Assembly: GCF_030813435.1 (NCBI RefSeq)
Contig: NZ_JAUSUG010000023.1
Location: 1-64,000 of the forward strand
DNA from: Evansella vedderi
GTDB lineage: Bacteria > Bacillota > Bacilli > Bacillales > Salisediminibacteriaceae
Direction of reading: 5' to 3'
Length of the DNA stretch: 64,000 bases
Position 1 is the first letter of the stretch, and every line of letters starts with the position of its first letter. Below are positions 51,112 to 59,950 of the stretch, in pieces. The notes under the pieces are model-generated. The model was not told the DNA's origin, made no database searches, and saw only the letters and a program-made list of their open reading frames with translations. Made by a program: the position numbers and the translations under genes.

Positions 51112-53277
51112 ATGGCTAAAATAAATGAGACAATTAAAGGTAGTTATAAAAATAAAGACAAATTGAATGTAGTCTATATCGTATTAGATGACTCTGGATT
51201 TTCGGACTTTGGTTGTTTTGGATCAGAAATAGAAACACCAAACTTAAATTGGTTAGCTGAAAATGGACTTAGGTTCACTAACTATCATTCACCTCCCACC
51301 TGTTCACCAACACGATCCTCTTTGCTAACTGGCCGAAATCATCACGCAGTTGGGATGGCAACTGTAGCAAATTTTGATTTTGGCCCTGAATTTCCTAACA
51401 AACGCGGGAGAATAGTACCAGAAGCTGCAACTATTGCAGAAGTATTAAAGGGCAATGGATATAACAATTATGCCTTAGGGAAGTGGCATTTATCACCATC
51501 ACACCAAGCAACACCTGCTGGTCCATATGATAATTGGCCTTTAGGTAAAGGGTTTGATAGATTTTATGGATTCCTTGAAGATTCTACTGATCAATATAAA
51601 CCAGAAATGGTTAATGATAATACGTTCGTAGAAGACAACGAAGAGGGTTACCATGTATCAGAAGCGATTGTAAACAAAGCCAATCAGTATATTACTGATC
51701 ATGTATCCATTGACCCGAATAGGCCATTCTTCCTGACTCTCAATTTTGGAGCACAGCACCAGCCGGTTCAAGTGTTTAAAGAGTATATAGATTTATACAG
51801 TGGAAAATATGATGTAGGTTGGGATGTCATTCGTAAACAGAGATTTGAAAAGCAAAAGGAGTTAGGAATTATTCCAGAAAACGCGGAATTTATCGCAAGA
51901 AATCCAGGAGTCAAAGCATGGGATGAATTAAGCTCAGAGGAACAGAAGGTTTTTGCGCGCTTCAAAGAAGTTTATGCAGGATTTTTAACACATACAGACG
52001 AACAGATTGGGAAACTTTTGGATCATTTACGAGCTGTAGATGAGTTAGATAAAACTATAGTTGTTGTTATATCTGATGATGGGGCTAGTTCTAGAGGTAG
52101 TACGAATGGATCCGTTAATCATACACTTTCCTATAATGGTATTGACCAAGATTTTGACTATATATTAGAAGATTATGATGATATGGGATCAGAAAAATCA
52201 AAAATAGAATTTCCAAACGGCTGGGCACAAGTGAGTAACACCCCTTTTAAGTTTTATAAAGCCACAACATTTGAAGGGGGATTACGGAATCCTTTAATCA
52301 TTTATCATCCAACAAAAATTGAAGAAAAAGGTGGAATCCGTAATCAATATCTCCATGTAAGTGACATAACTCCAACGATATATGACTTATTAGATGTAAA
52401 GATGCCTGAAGAAGTAAAAGGTGTTAAACAAATGCCTCTTCATGGGCAGAGCTTTCTACAAGCTTTTCATAATCCCGAAGCCAGAGGGAGAGAAATACAG
52501 TATTACGAACATAATGGAATGCGGGCGATCTATTATAAAGGTTGGAAAGCAATTGGTATTCGTCGTCCAGGACAGCCGTTCGAAAATGATCCGTGGCAAT
52601 TATATCATGCAGAAGTAGATTGTACAGAAAATCATAATTTAGCGGAAACAAATAAGGAAAAGTTAGTGGAATTACAAAAAATTTGGGAAGTAGAAGCAGA
52701 AAAATATAATGTTTTTCCAATGAGTGATGCAGGACCAGATGGTTTTTCCAAGATTGCTGATGATACATTACGGGCTAGAAATTATTTTGTGCTCTACCCT
52801 GGAATGTCCCATCTACCAGAAGGTGCAGCCCCATTTATAATAAACCGTTCGTATTCAATTAGGGTGCCAATTGAAAGGAAATCAGGAGCAGAAGAAGGTG
52901 TATTAGTTGCCCTAGGTGGCAGTGAGAGTGGGTATACATTGTATATAAAAAATAATCGTCTTGTCTATGAATATAACATTGGAACGATGCTGTACCGAGT
53001 GGAATCAAGAGAGGATGTTCCTAAGGGAGAAATTACGGTAGAATTATACTTCAAACGTACTGGAAATTATAAAGGAGTAGCTTCTTTATATATAGACGAT
53101 TGTAAAGTTGGAGAAGGGGCAATCGAACAAACACACCCTTATAAACTATCATTTGAAGGCCTAGATATTGGAAAGGATAGTAGGTACCCTGTAAGTCCAG
53201 TTTATCGGAACTTAGGAGAATTCTCTTTCACTGGGATTATTAAAAAAGTAATTTATGATATTGTAGCGGAAAAGTAA
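51112..53277 (+). CDS. Sulfatase (arylsulfatase type)
   Basis: This 721-aa enzyme of the sulfatase family hydrolyses a sulfate ester. The formylglycine site is Cys64-Ser-Pro-Thr-Arg68 (CxPxR), and the first metal ligands are Asp26-Asp27 (VLDDSGFSD). LGKWHL near residue 122 and the second metal site SDDG near 322 are also present. The last 150 residues form a jelly-roll-like domain (VPIERKSGAEEGVLVAL). It has no signal peptide, so it acts inside the cell, consistent with import of sulfated compounds. A formylglycine-generating enzyme must exist elsewhere. AGGAGGT lies 8 bases upstream. It may free a phenol for the oxygenases. Confidence 0.93.
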   Translation: MAKINETIKGSYKNKDKLNVVYIVLDDSGFSDFGCFGSEIETPNLNWLAENGLRFTNYHSPPTCSPTRSSLLTGRNHHAVGMATVANFDFGPEFPNKRGRIVPEAATIAEVLKGNGYNNYALGKWHLSPSHQATPAGPYDNWPLGKGFDRFYGFLEDSTDQYKPEMVNDNTFVEDNEEGYHVSEAIVNKANQYITDHVSIDPNRPFFLTLNFGAQHQPVQVFKEYIDLYSGKYDVGWDVIRKQRFEKQKELGIIPENAEFIARNPGVKAWDELSSEEQKVFARFKEVYAGFLTHTDEQIGKLLDHLRAVDELDKTIVVVISDDGASSRGSTNGSVNHTLSYNGIDQDFDYILEDYDDMGSEKSKIEFPNGWAQVSNTPFKFYKATTFEGGLRNPLIIYHPTKIEEKGGIRNQYLHVSDITPTIYDLLDVKMPEEVKGVKQMPLHGQSFLQAFHNPEARGREIQYYEHNGMRAIYYKGWKAIGIRRPGQPFENDPWQLYHAEVDCTENHNLAETNKEKLVELQKIWEVEAEKYNVFPMSDAGPDGFSKIADDTLRARNYFVLYPGMSHLPEGAAPFIINRSYSIRVPIERKSGAEEGVLVALGGSESGYTLYIKNNRLVYEYNIGTMLYRVESREDVPKGEITVELYFKRTGNYKGVASLYIDDCKVGEGAIEQTHPYKLSFEGLDIGKDSRYPVSPVYRNLGEFSFTGIIKKVIYDIVAEK

Positions 53278-53289
53278 AACAAATATAAC

Positions 53290-53340
53290 GAGACCAAAAA
53301 TGATAAGTTTTTGTAACTTATTTCCTTTTTGGTCTCATTT
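53290..53340. terminator. Terminator after the sulfatase gene
   Basis: GAGACCAAAAA (53290-53300) pairs with TTTTTGGTCTC (53326-53336), with an inner ATAAGTT/AACTTAT stem, then ATTTT. Confidence 0.85.
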
Positions 53341-53383
53341 TCACTATGAAAAAAATTTATTTTTCACAGAAAGAGGGTTTATA

Positions 53384-54748
53384 TTGTCACTAAGTATGAA
53401 CATAATACAAGCTATTCGTCTCAGACAAGAAAAGGGGATTCCAGAGAGTATTCGTGAAAAGGCGAAACTGCATATTTTAGATACGCTTGCCATTTCATTC
53501 GCTGCATACAAAGGCGCACCAATTGCAAGGAAATCTATATCTAGTATTCTTTTAGGGTCAGGAGGTGGCCGGGGTCGTATTCTTGGAAGTGAGCAACTAC
53601 TACCTCCAGCCTATGCGGCGTTTGCTAACACCGTTTTAGCACACGCCTTAGACTATGATGATATTAATGACGAAGCGAGAATTCATCCTACACCAATCAT
53701 ACTGGCCGCTTCCTTAGCTGCCGCTGATTTAGAACAGGAGGAAGCAACTGACCTTGTTGCTATGGTAGCTCTGGGGAATGAACTGCTTTGTCGCCTTGGT
53801 TATGCCATTGAACCTAAAGGTATTGGTACCGATTCCAATTGGTTTTTATCGCAACTATTTGGTTATATTGGAGCAGCAATTACAGCAGGACTGGTCCTCC
53901 GTTTAGATGATTCTCAAATGGCTCATGCAATTGGTCTAGCCTATATGCAAGCAGCAGGTGGAAAGGAAGCAGGAGTAGGAGTTGGGTCTGAAGCGAGGTC
54001 CATTTATCCTGCTTTTGCTTCGATGGGCGGTGTTCAAGCGGCGTTCCTTGCCCGAGGGGGAGTAACAGCACCATTGAGCAGCTTGGATGGGAAGACAGGG
54101 CTTTTTCCTATTTATTTTGGAAAAAACTTAAGTGATACTCAACGAAATATATTGTTAAATACAGAAACATGGGCATTTTCTTCTACTTCTATTAAGCTAT
54201 ATCCTAGCTGTCGTTACTCTCACTCTTATATCAAGTCAGCTTTGCTACTTCGAGAGGATGTGAGACTCGATCAGGTCGAAAAGATAATTATAGGGGTAAA
54301 TGAAACGGCACGTATGTTATGCCAACCCTTAAAGGAGCGTTGTTACCCTCAGACACTACAAGATGCAAAATTTAGTATTCCATTTATGGTTGCTTTTGCT
54401 TTCGTTCACGGACGGGTTGACTTGAACAATTTAACGGAGTCTGCTCTTCATGATTCATTAGTACTACGTATCGTTGAGCTTATTGAGATTGACGATACAC
54501 AACCTAATAAACTAGGATTGCCTTTAGGGGATATAACATGTTTGAGCTCTCAAGGAGTATTTAGCCGAAGGGAAACTATTGAAACGGAAGTAACCTTCGA
54601 TGTAGTTTATAATAAATTTTTACAATGTTGTTATTTTTCCGAGATAGAAGATCCAAAAAAATTGTGGCGTACGCTTTATCATAATATGGATTTTAACTTG
54701 CTAGATAAAGTACCTATTTTTGAGTCTTTCGGAAGCGGAATTCAATAA
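53384..54748 (+). CDS. MmgE/PrpD family protein
   Basis: This is a 454-aa protein of the family that includes 2-methylcitrate dehydratase and cis-aconitate decarboxylase. LHILDTLAISFAA near the N-terminus, LAHALDYDDI (about 83-93), ATDLVAMVALGNELLCRLG and a middle SIKLYPSCRYSHSYIKSALLL segment are typical. The reaction cannot be assigned; the family acts on branched tricarboxylates and related acids. The start is TTG 53384, which follows AGAGGG by 6 bases; an ATG at 53396 is the alternative. It lies 44 bp after the sulfatase terminator, so a separate promoter in the gap is likely. Its 3' end overlaps operator copy 4. Confidence 0.85.
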   Translation: MSLSMNIIQAIRLRQEKGIPESIREKAKLHILDTLAISFAAYKGAPIARKSISSILLGSGGGRGRILGSEQLLPPAYAAFANTVLAHALDYDDINDEARIHPTPIILAASLAAADLEQEEATDLVAMVALGNELLCRLGYAIEPKGIGTDSNWFLSQLFGYIGAAITAGLVLRLDDSQMAHAIGLAYMQAAGGKEAGVGVGSEARSIYPAFASMGGVQAAFLARGGVTAPLSSLDGKTGLFPIYFGKNLSDTQRNILLNTETWAFSSTSIKLYPSCRYSHSYIKSALLLREDVRLDQVEKIIIGVNETARMLCQPLKERCYPQTLQDAKFSIPFMVAFAFVHGRVDLNNLTESALHDSLVLRIVELIEIDDTQPNKLGLPLGDITCLSSQGVFSRRETIETEVTFDVVYNKFLQCCYFSEIEDPKKLWRTLYHNMDFNLLDKVPIFESFGSGIQ

Positions 54749-54758
54749 AAAGTATTGG
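54742..54758. promoter_or_regulatory. Regulon palindrome, copy 4
   Basis: TCAAT-AAAAAGT-ATTGG has a perfect right arm and four of five matches in the left arm. It overlaps the last codons of the MmgE/PrpD gene and lies 149 bp before the second hydrolase gene. Confidence 0.65.
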
Positions 54759-54787
54759 AAAAGGAATGAATCTCAACTAATTTTTAG

Positions 54788-54826
54788 TCTAGAAAATGTC
54801 TCTAGAATTTTCTAAAATTTCAGTAA
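54788..54826 (+). promoter_or_regulatory. Shared promoter block B, first copy
   Basis: TCTAGAAA (54788-54795), nine bases, GAATTTTCTAAAATTT (54805-54820), then GTAA. The same order and spacing recur at 59829-59867. Confidence 0.6.
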
Positions 54827-54907
54827 TAACAGTCATTATACATGTTTAAAATGAGGTATTACATATAGGAAGTTTTTTTCTTATATATGAAGAGGAGGAG
54901 ATATATT

Positions 54908-55747
54908 GTGTCTACAGTTCAACAAACGTTACTAAAAACGGACAATTTTACAACGTATTTAAATCGGACGGGGGAAGGAAATGAACAAGCTATTTTATTT
55001 CTTCATGGTTCAGGTCCCGGTGTCACGGCTTTGGCTAACTGGAAATATGCTCTAAAAGCATGCAGTGAAACGTATGATTGTCTTGCACCTGATTTATTTG
55101 GATTTGGACAGAGTAGTCATCCAGAGAATCTTCCGAAAAACAGACAAGGTTGGATGGATTGCTGGGTGAAGCAAATGATGGAGTTGCTTGATAATCTAGG
55201 TCATAAAAAAGTCCATGTTGTTGGGAATTCGTTAGGATGTTCCATTGCATTGGAATTATTACTAGAGTATCCTGATAGATTCGATAAAGTTGTGTTAATG
55301 GGTCCTGGTGGCACTCCAAACACAAAATTAAGTCATGAATTAGCACGTGCAAAAGGATTTTACGATAACCCTTCAGAGAAAAAGTTAAAGCAAATTCTGA
55401 GTTGGTTCGTCTACGATGAAAAGAAAATGGCTCCTGAAATAGAAGGCCTTGTAGCTTCCAGGTTTGAAACGGCAATGCGACCAGAAGTACGTCGCTCCAA
55501 TGATTCTATTTTCTCTACGGCTGCAGTACCAGTTCCCGTGACAGCACTCAACAGAATCGTAAATTCTGTTTTACTCGTACATGGTCGTGATGACCGAGTA
55601 TGTTCTGTGGAATCTAGTTACTATCTATTGTCTCACTTGCCTAATGCCCAACTTCATGTTTTTGGGAAATGCGGACATTGGACACAAATAGAACATCATG
55701 AAAGCTTTAATAATTTAATACTAAACTTTTTTTCTAGTACGATTTAA
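54908..55747 (+). CDS. Alpha/beta hydrolase, meta-cleavage-product hydrolase 2
   Basis: This 279-aa paralogue of the protein at 35456 acts on meta-cleavage products. HGSGPGVTALANW, the nucleophile in GNSLGC (the last Gly of GNSLGG is Cys here), Asp in GRDDRVC and His in KCGHWTQ are all present. The GTG at 54908 is chosen because GAGGAGGAG lies about 8 bases upstream; the upstream ATG at 54887 overlaps that site. It is followed 20 bp later by the second extradiol dioxygenase, so the pair works together on a related substrate. Confidence 0.88.
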   Translation: MSTVQQTLLKTDNFTTYLNRTGEGNEQAILFLHGSGPGVTALANWKYALKACSETYDCLAPDLFGFGQSSHPENLPKNRQGWMDCWVKQMMELLDNLGHKKVHVVGNSLGCSIALELLLEYPDRFDKVVLMGPGGTPNTKLSHELARAKGFYDNPSEKKLKQILSWFVYDEKKMAPEIEGLVASRFETAMRPEVRRSNDSIFSTAAVPVPVTALNRIVNSVLLVHGRDDRVCSVESSYYLLSHLPNAQLHVFGKCGHWTQIEHHESFNNLILNFFSSTI

Positions 55748-55767
55748 TGTAATAGAGGGGGATAAAA

Positions 55768-56721
55768 ATGAGTTTACCTGAGATTGCAAAGTTAGGTCAT
55801 GTTGCACTAGTTACACCTGACCTAGAAAAATCACTATGGTTCTTTCGAGATGTTATCGGATTGGAAATAACGGAAGAAAAGGAAGGAACGGTTTATTTAC
55901 GGGCGTGGGGAGATTTTGAACATCATACACTATCTTTGACAGCAGGAGACAAGGGGTATATTGATCATATTGCATGGAGGACAAAACGCCCAGAGGATGT
56001 GGAAGGATTCGCTGATTTACTTGAAAAGGCCGGTACAGAAGTGACGTGGAAGGAAGCTGGCGAAGAAGCAGGACAAGGAAGAGCGATTCGATTTAAACTA
56101 CCGAGTCAACACTCCTTTGAAATTTACTATGATATGGAAAAACCAAAAGCAGATGAAAAATCGAGGTCAGTATTAAAAAATCAATCACATAAGTCCTGGA
56201 ATCGAGGTGTGTCCCCAAGAAGGTTTGATCACGTAAATATTGCTACATCGATGGATGTTGCCGACATAATCGATTACTTAGGAACACAATTAGGGTTTAA
56301 GCTCCGGGAATACGTTAAGTACAATAATAAAGGTGTAATGGCTGGTTGGATGAGTGTGACACCATTAGTCCACGACATTGCGGTTATTTCAAGGCCAAAT
56401 GCGGAAACACCGAATCAATTACATCACATCTCCTATTGGGTAGATAATGCCCAAGATATTTTACGGGCAGCTGATATTTTAAAAGAATCAGGGATTAATT
56501 TTATTGGACCTGGTAAACATGGCATTTCCCAAGCCTTTTATTTATATGTGATCGACCCTGGAAGTGGTTGTCGCTTAGAGCTCTTTAGTGGTTCTTACTT
56601 AATTTTTGAACCAGATTGGGAACCTGTTGAATGGACAGAAAAGGATCACTCTATTGGCAATACGTATTGGGGAGATACTGTCATGGATAAAGAAATGAAT
56701 AAACCTACCATTGAAGCTTAA
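55768..56721 (+). CDS. Extradiol ring-cleavage dioxygenase 2
   Basis: This 317-aa paralogue of the enzyme at 38332 has the same architecture. His155 (RRFDHVN), HH 219-220 (LHHISYW), Glu271 (RLELF) and His202, His251 and Tyr260 near the active site are conserved at the same positions. The N-terminus KLGHVALVTPDLEKSLWFF is nearly identical among the three. Differences lie mainly in residues 125-145 and 180-215, which line the substrate pocket in this family. GAGGGGG lies 7 bases before the ATG. Confidence 0.93.
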   Translation: MSLPEIAKLGHVALVTPDLEKSLWFFRDVIGLEITEEKEGTVYLRAWGDFEHHTLSLTAGDKGYIDHIAWRTKRPEDVEGFADLLEKAGTEVTWKEAGEEAGQGRAIRFKLPSQHSFEIYYDMEKPKADEKSRSVLKNQSHKSWNRGVSPRRFDHVNIATSMDVADIIDYLGTQLGFKLREYVKYNNKGVMAGWMSVTPLVHDIAVISRPNAETPNQLHHISYWVDNAQDILRAADILKESGINFIGPGKHGISQAFYLYVIDPGSGCRLELFSGSYLIFEPDWEPVEWTEKDHSIGNTYWGDTVMDKEMNKPTIEA

Positions 56722-56751
56722 TAGAAAAGGTAAATTACCATGATTTATAGC

Positions 56752-56800
56752 CCTCTTTTGAGATGTAGCAAAAGCTATTTTTCTCAAAGGAGGTTTTTTT
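56752..56800 (+). terminator. Terminator-like hairpin between dioxygenase 2 and the flavoprotein gene
   Basis: CCTCTTTTGAGA pairs with TCTCAAAGGAGG (one bulge), and TTTTTTT follows. It could reduce expression of the downstream flavoprotein gene or end the unit. Confidence 0.65.
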
Positions 56801-56831
56801 ACAAGAATTTACGAGAAAGTAGGTAGTAATA

Positions 56832-58325
56832 ATGAGTGATTCAGTGAAGTTTGAGACGGATATTGTTGTCATAGGTGCTGGAAATGCTGCCATGTGTGCG
56901 GCTATTGCAGCTCAGGAAAATGGGGCAGATGTTATCGTTCTTGAAAAAGCTCCAGAATCAGAGAAGGGTGGAAACACAACGTACACCCATGGCTCTATTC
57001 GTTTTGCTTATAATGATGTAACCGATCTCCAAGAGATAATGCCGGACTTGAGCGAAGAAGAGTTGGCAATAACGGACTTTGGTTCGTATCCAGAAGAGGA
57101 GTTCTTCGATGACATGTGCCGTGTAACGAATTATCGGACGGATCCTGAACTAGCATCTGTATTAACGAGCAAGAGCTACGAAACGATGAAGTGGCTCCAT
57201 TCTCACAAGGTAAGATTTATTCCTATTTATGGACGCCAAGCATTTAAAATAGATGGAAAGTTTAAGTTTTGGGGTGGCATGATCGTTGAATCGGCTGGGG
57301 GCGGCCCCGGTTTAGTGGAATCCTTGCATAAAGAGGCCAAGCGCTTAGGTGCCCAAGTGCTATTTAATGCGATGGCAACGGAGCTTATTCATGATGACGA
57401 TGGCGTTCATGGAGTGATGTTTAAACATCATGGGAAAACAAAAGCGATTCATGCTAAGTCGGTGATCATGGCCTCTGGAGGATTTCATGCAAACCAAGAG
57501 ATGCGAACACGTTATTTAGGTCCAAAATGGGATCTTGCCCATGCGCGTGGAAGTCGTTACAACACAGGAGAAGGTATTCAAATGGCATTAAATATTGGGG
57601 CATCACCTTACGGAAATTGGTCAGGTGCACATGCTGTTGGAGGAGACCGCTACTTACCAGATTATACGGAAGGGTTTCAAAAACTAAGTTATCCCTTTGG
57701 AATTATGGTGAATGCAGAAGGGAGGCGCTTTGTGGACGAAGGAGCAGATTTTCGTAACTATACGTACGCCAAATACGGGAAGCTAATTCTAGAACAGCCG
57801 GGTCAATTTGCATGGCAGATTTTTGATAAAAAGGTTTCTCATTTACTACGAGATGAATATAAAATCAAGCAGGTTACCAAGGTGAAGGCAAATACATTAG
57901 AGGAGTTGGCAGAAAAACTTGACGGTGTGGATGCGGAATCATTTTTACGAGAAATCCATGAATATAATGCTTCTATTCGTGACGATATTCCCTTTAATCC
58001 AAATATTAAGGATGGTCGTAGAACGGAAGGACTGGGTGTACGAAAGTCTAATTGGGCAAATCGTATTGATGAAGGCCCATTTGAAGCCTATGCCGTCACC
58101 TGTGGTATTACCTTTACATTTGGAGGATTGAGAATTAATACAGAGTCGGAAGTGCAAGATATCCTTTCCCAATCTATCCCAGGTTTATATGCAGCAGGAG
58201 AGCTCGTTGGAGGGCTTTTCTATTTTAATTATCCAGGGGGAACAGGATTAATGGCTGGGTCGGTCTTTGGCAAAATTGCAGGTGAAAATGCTGCTAAACT
58301 TGTGAAGAGAGCAAAAGTAAGATAA
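56832..58325 (+). CDS. FAD-dependent oxidoreductase (TcuA/FrdA-like)
   Basis: This is a 497-aa flavoprotein of the FAD_binding_2 family. DIVVIGAGNAAMCAAIAAQENG (residues 9-30) is the dinucleotide fold and LEKAP ends the second strand. EKGGNTTYTHGSIRFAY is typical of tricarballylate dehydrogenase (TcuA) and fumarate-reductase-like enzymes. GLYAAGELVGGLFYFNYPGGTGLMAGSVFG near the C-terminus binds FAD. It oxidises or reduces a C-C bond next to a carboxylate or ketone. The substrate is not known. It has no signal peptide or heme/FeS domain, so an electron partner is needed. Confidence 0.85.
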   Translation: MSDSVKFETDIVVIGAGNAAMCAAIAAQENGADVIVLEKAPESEKGGNTTYTHGSIRFAYNDVTDLQEIMPDLSEEELAITDFGSYPEEEFFDDMCRVTNYRTDPELASVLTSKSYETMKWLHSHKVRFIPIYGRQAFKIDGKFKFWGGMIVESAGGGPGLVESLHKEAKRLGAQVLFNAMATELIHDDDGVHGVMFKHHGKTKAIHAKSVIMASGGFHANQEMRTRYLGPKWDLAHARGSRYNTGEGIQMALNIGASPYGNWSGAHAVGGDRYLPDYTEGFQKLSYPFGIMVNAEGRRFVDEGADFRNYTYAKYGKLILEQPGQFAWQIFDKKVSHLLRDEYKIKQVTKVKANTLEELAEKLDGVDAESFLREIHEYNASIRDDIPFNPNIKDGRRTEGLGVRKSNWANRIDEGPFEAYAVTCGITFTFGGLRINTESEVQDILSQSIPGLYAAGELVGGLFYFNYPGGTGLMAGSVFGKIAGENAAKLVKRAKVR

Positions 58326-58346
58326 TGGATTCATTTGCATGAAAAA

Positions 58347-58363
58347 CTAATAAAGATTATTGA
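58347..58363. promoter_or_regulatory. Regulon palindrome, copy 6
   Basis: CTAAT-AAAGATT-ATTGA has four of five matches in each arm. It lies 110 bp before oxygenase 2. Confidence 0.5.
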
Positions 58364-58473
58364 ATAGACGAAGAAAATCCAATTATTTTTCCCCTTTCAT
58401 TTATATTCTTAATTTTCTAATATTTAGAAAAGGGATATTTAATGTATTGTCTATTAGAAGGAGAGGTTGTTTT

Positions 58474-59667
58474 ATGACAAAAGTAATGGAGATAGATGTA
58501 TTGCTCCAAAGGGCAAGGGAAATGGTCCCAGGTTTGCGAGAGAGAGCAAAAGAAACAGAAGAAATGCGTCGTATACCAGAGTCCACTATGAAGGAGTTAA
58601 AAGAGGCAGGACTATTTAAGATGCTTCGGCCAAAAAAATATGGCGGTTTTGAAGCAGATATGAAAACGTATTCAGATGTGGTTGTTGAAATATCAAAGGG
58701 ATGTGGATCAACAGGCTGGATTGTAGCCCTATGTGCCATACGTGAACTTATGGTTGCTCAATCTTTCTCTGAAAAAACCCATTTAGAGATTTTTGGTCAA
58801 AATGAGGAAGATGTGTTGTTTGCGGGAGTCTATGAGCCAAGAAAATGTTTGGCACGTAAAGTAGATGGTGGCTATATCGTTGAAGAAGGATTTTGGATGT
58901 TTTGCTCAGGGTCGTTACATGCAACATGGGGTTACTTTGGCTTACCAATTACAGACGAAAATGGGAAGCTAGTGGATCAAATTCTGCTAACCCTTCCATT
59001 TAATGAAATGGAAATTATGGATGATTGGTACACAATGGGCCTCAGGGGGACAGGAAGCAACAGTGTAAAAATGAATAATGTGTTTATTCCAGATCACCGT
59101 GCTACATCGTTTGTGGAAGCGTTAGAAGGGAGTTTTCAATCAAAGCATTTAAGGAGTATTCCATTATATAATACCGCACTTTTTCCAGCATTAATTTTAT
59201 CATTAGGGTTACCAGGGTTAGGGTTAGTGAAGCATGCCCTAGAATTTTTCCAAGAAGTACTTCCAAACCGGAAGGCTGTGCATATGGGGGTTGACTATAT
59301 AAAGGATGCAGCAAGTACCCATGCCATCGTTGCAGATGCTTCCCTCAAAATTGATTCTGCTTCCATGCACTTTTACCGCGTTGCTGACGAACTAGACAAA
59401 TGGGCGGAAAGTGGGAAATACATGGACCGCCATGAAAGGGTAAAGGCTTTAGCAGACATTGGCTATGCTAACCAACTGTTGAAGGAAGCACTTGATTTAT
59501 TGTTGCTTGGCAGCGGTTCAGGGTATGTATATGAAGGACACCCTCTTCAACGAATTTTCCGTGATTTTATGACGTTGTATTCCCACAGATCCCTTTCTCC
59601 AACGGTGACAAAAGAGAATTATGGAAGGGTTTTGTCTGGTTTAGAATCGAATGCAATCAGATATTGA
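58474..59667 (+). CDS. Flavin-dependent monooxygenase, oxygenase component 2
   Basis: This 397-aa group D flavin monooxygenase is a paralogue of 37033 and 59951. LRPKKYGGFEAD, GCGSTGWIVAL, FCSGSLHATWGYFG and MGLRGTGSNSVKMNNVFIPDHR are shared with the third copy. The ATG at 58474 follows AAGGAGAGG by 7 bases; a longer in-frame extension from 58360 covers an AT-rich control region and is rejected. It has no reductase neighbour and must use the HpaC-like reductase at 39345 or a host enzyme. A weak terminator follows at 59689-59720. Confidence 0.88.
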   Translation: MTKVMEIDVLLQRAREMVPGLRERAKETEEMRRIPESTMKELKEAGLFKMLRPKKYGGFEADMKTYSDVVVEISKGCGSTGWIVALCAIRELMVAQSFSEKTHLEIFGQNEEDVLFAGVYEPRKCLARKVDGGYIVEEGFWMFCSGSLHATWGYFGLPITDENGKLVDQILLTLPFNEMEIMDDWYTMGLRGTGSNSVKMNNVFIPDHRATSFVEALEGSFQSKHLRSIPLYNTALFPALILSLGLPGLGLVKHALEFFQEVLPNRKAVHMGVDYIKDAASTHAIVADASLKIDSASMHFYRVADELDKWAESGKYMDRHERVKALADIGYANQLLKEALDLLLLGSGSGYVYEGHPLQRIFRDFMTLYSHRSLSPTVTKENYGRVLSGLESNAIRY

Positions 59668-59688
59668 GAATAGGTTTGATTTCTTCCG

Positions 59689-59720
59689 GGGGGTGTCATG
59701 AAACATTTTTGACACACCCC
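59689..59720 (+). terminator. Terminator candidate after oxygenase 2
   Basis: GGGGTGTCA pairs with TGACACACCCC with a small bulge, followed by TATTCTATTTT. Confidence 0.65.
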
Positions 59721-59782
59721 TATTCTATTTTCATAGATTTCTATTCAACTTTAAAAAAAATCCACCTTTATTCCTTATAAAA

Positions 59783-59799
59783 CCAATAAAAAATAGCGG
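59783..59799. promoter_or_regulatory. Regulon palindrome, copy 5
   Basis: CCAAT-AAAAAAT-AGCGG has a perfect left arm and three of five matches in the right arm. It lies 151 bp before oxygenase 3. Confidence 0.55.
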
Positions 59800-59828
59800 A
59801 ACGAACGTGAAACTTCACATGTTTTTAC

Positions 59829-59867
59829 TCTAGAAACGATAGATGGAATTTTCTAAAATTTATGTAA
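59829..59867 (+). promoter_or_regulatory. Shared promoter block B, second copy
   Basis: TCTAGAAA (59829-59836), nine bases, GAATTTTCTAAAATTT (59846-59861), then GTAA at 59864-59867, as at 54788-54826. Confidence 0.6.
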
Positions 59868-59950
59868 GAGTTTTAGGGCATGAAAGATTTCCAACTAGAA
59901 TGACAACATCTATTAGTTAGGAAACTTTTATGAATAGAGGGGGAGGATTC

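Noticed and set aside
58360-58473. N-terminal extension of oxygenase 2
   Set aside because: The extra residues are encoded by AT-rich control DNA after the operator; ATG 58474 has AAGGAGAGG and aligns with the paralogues.
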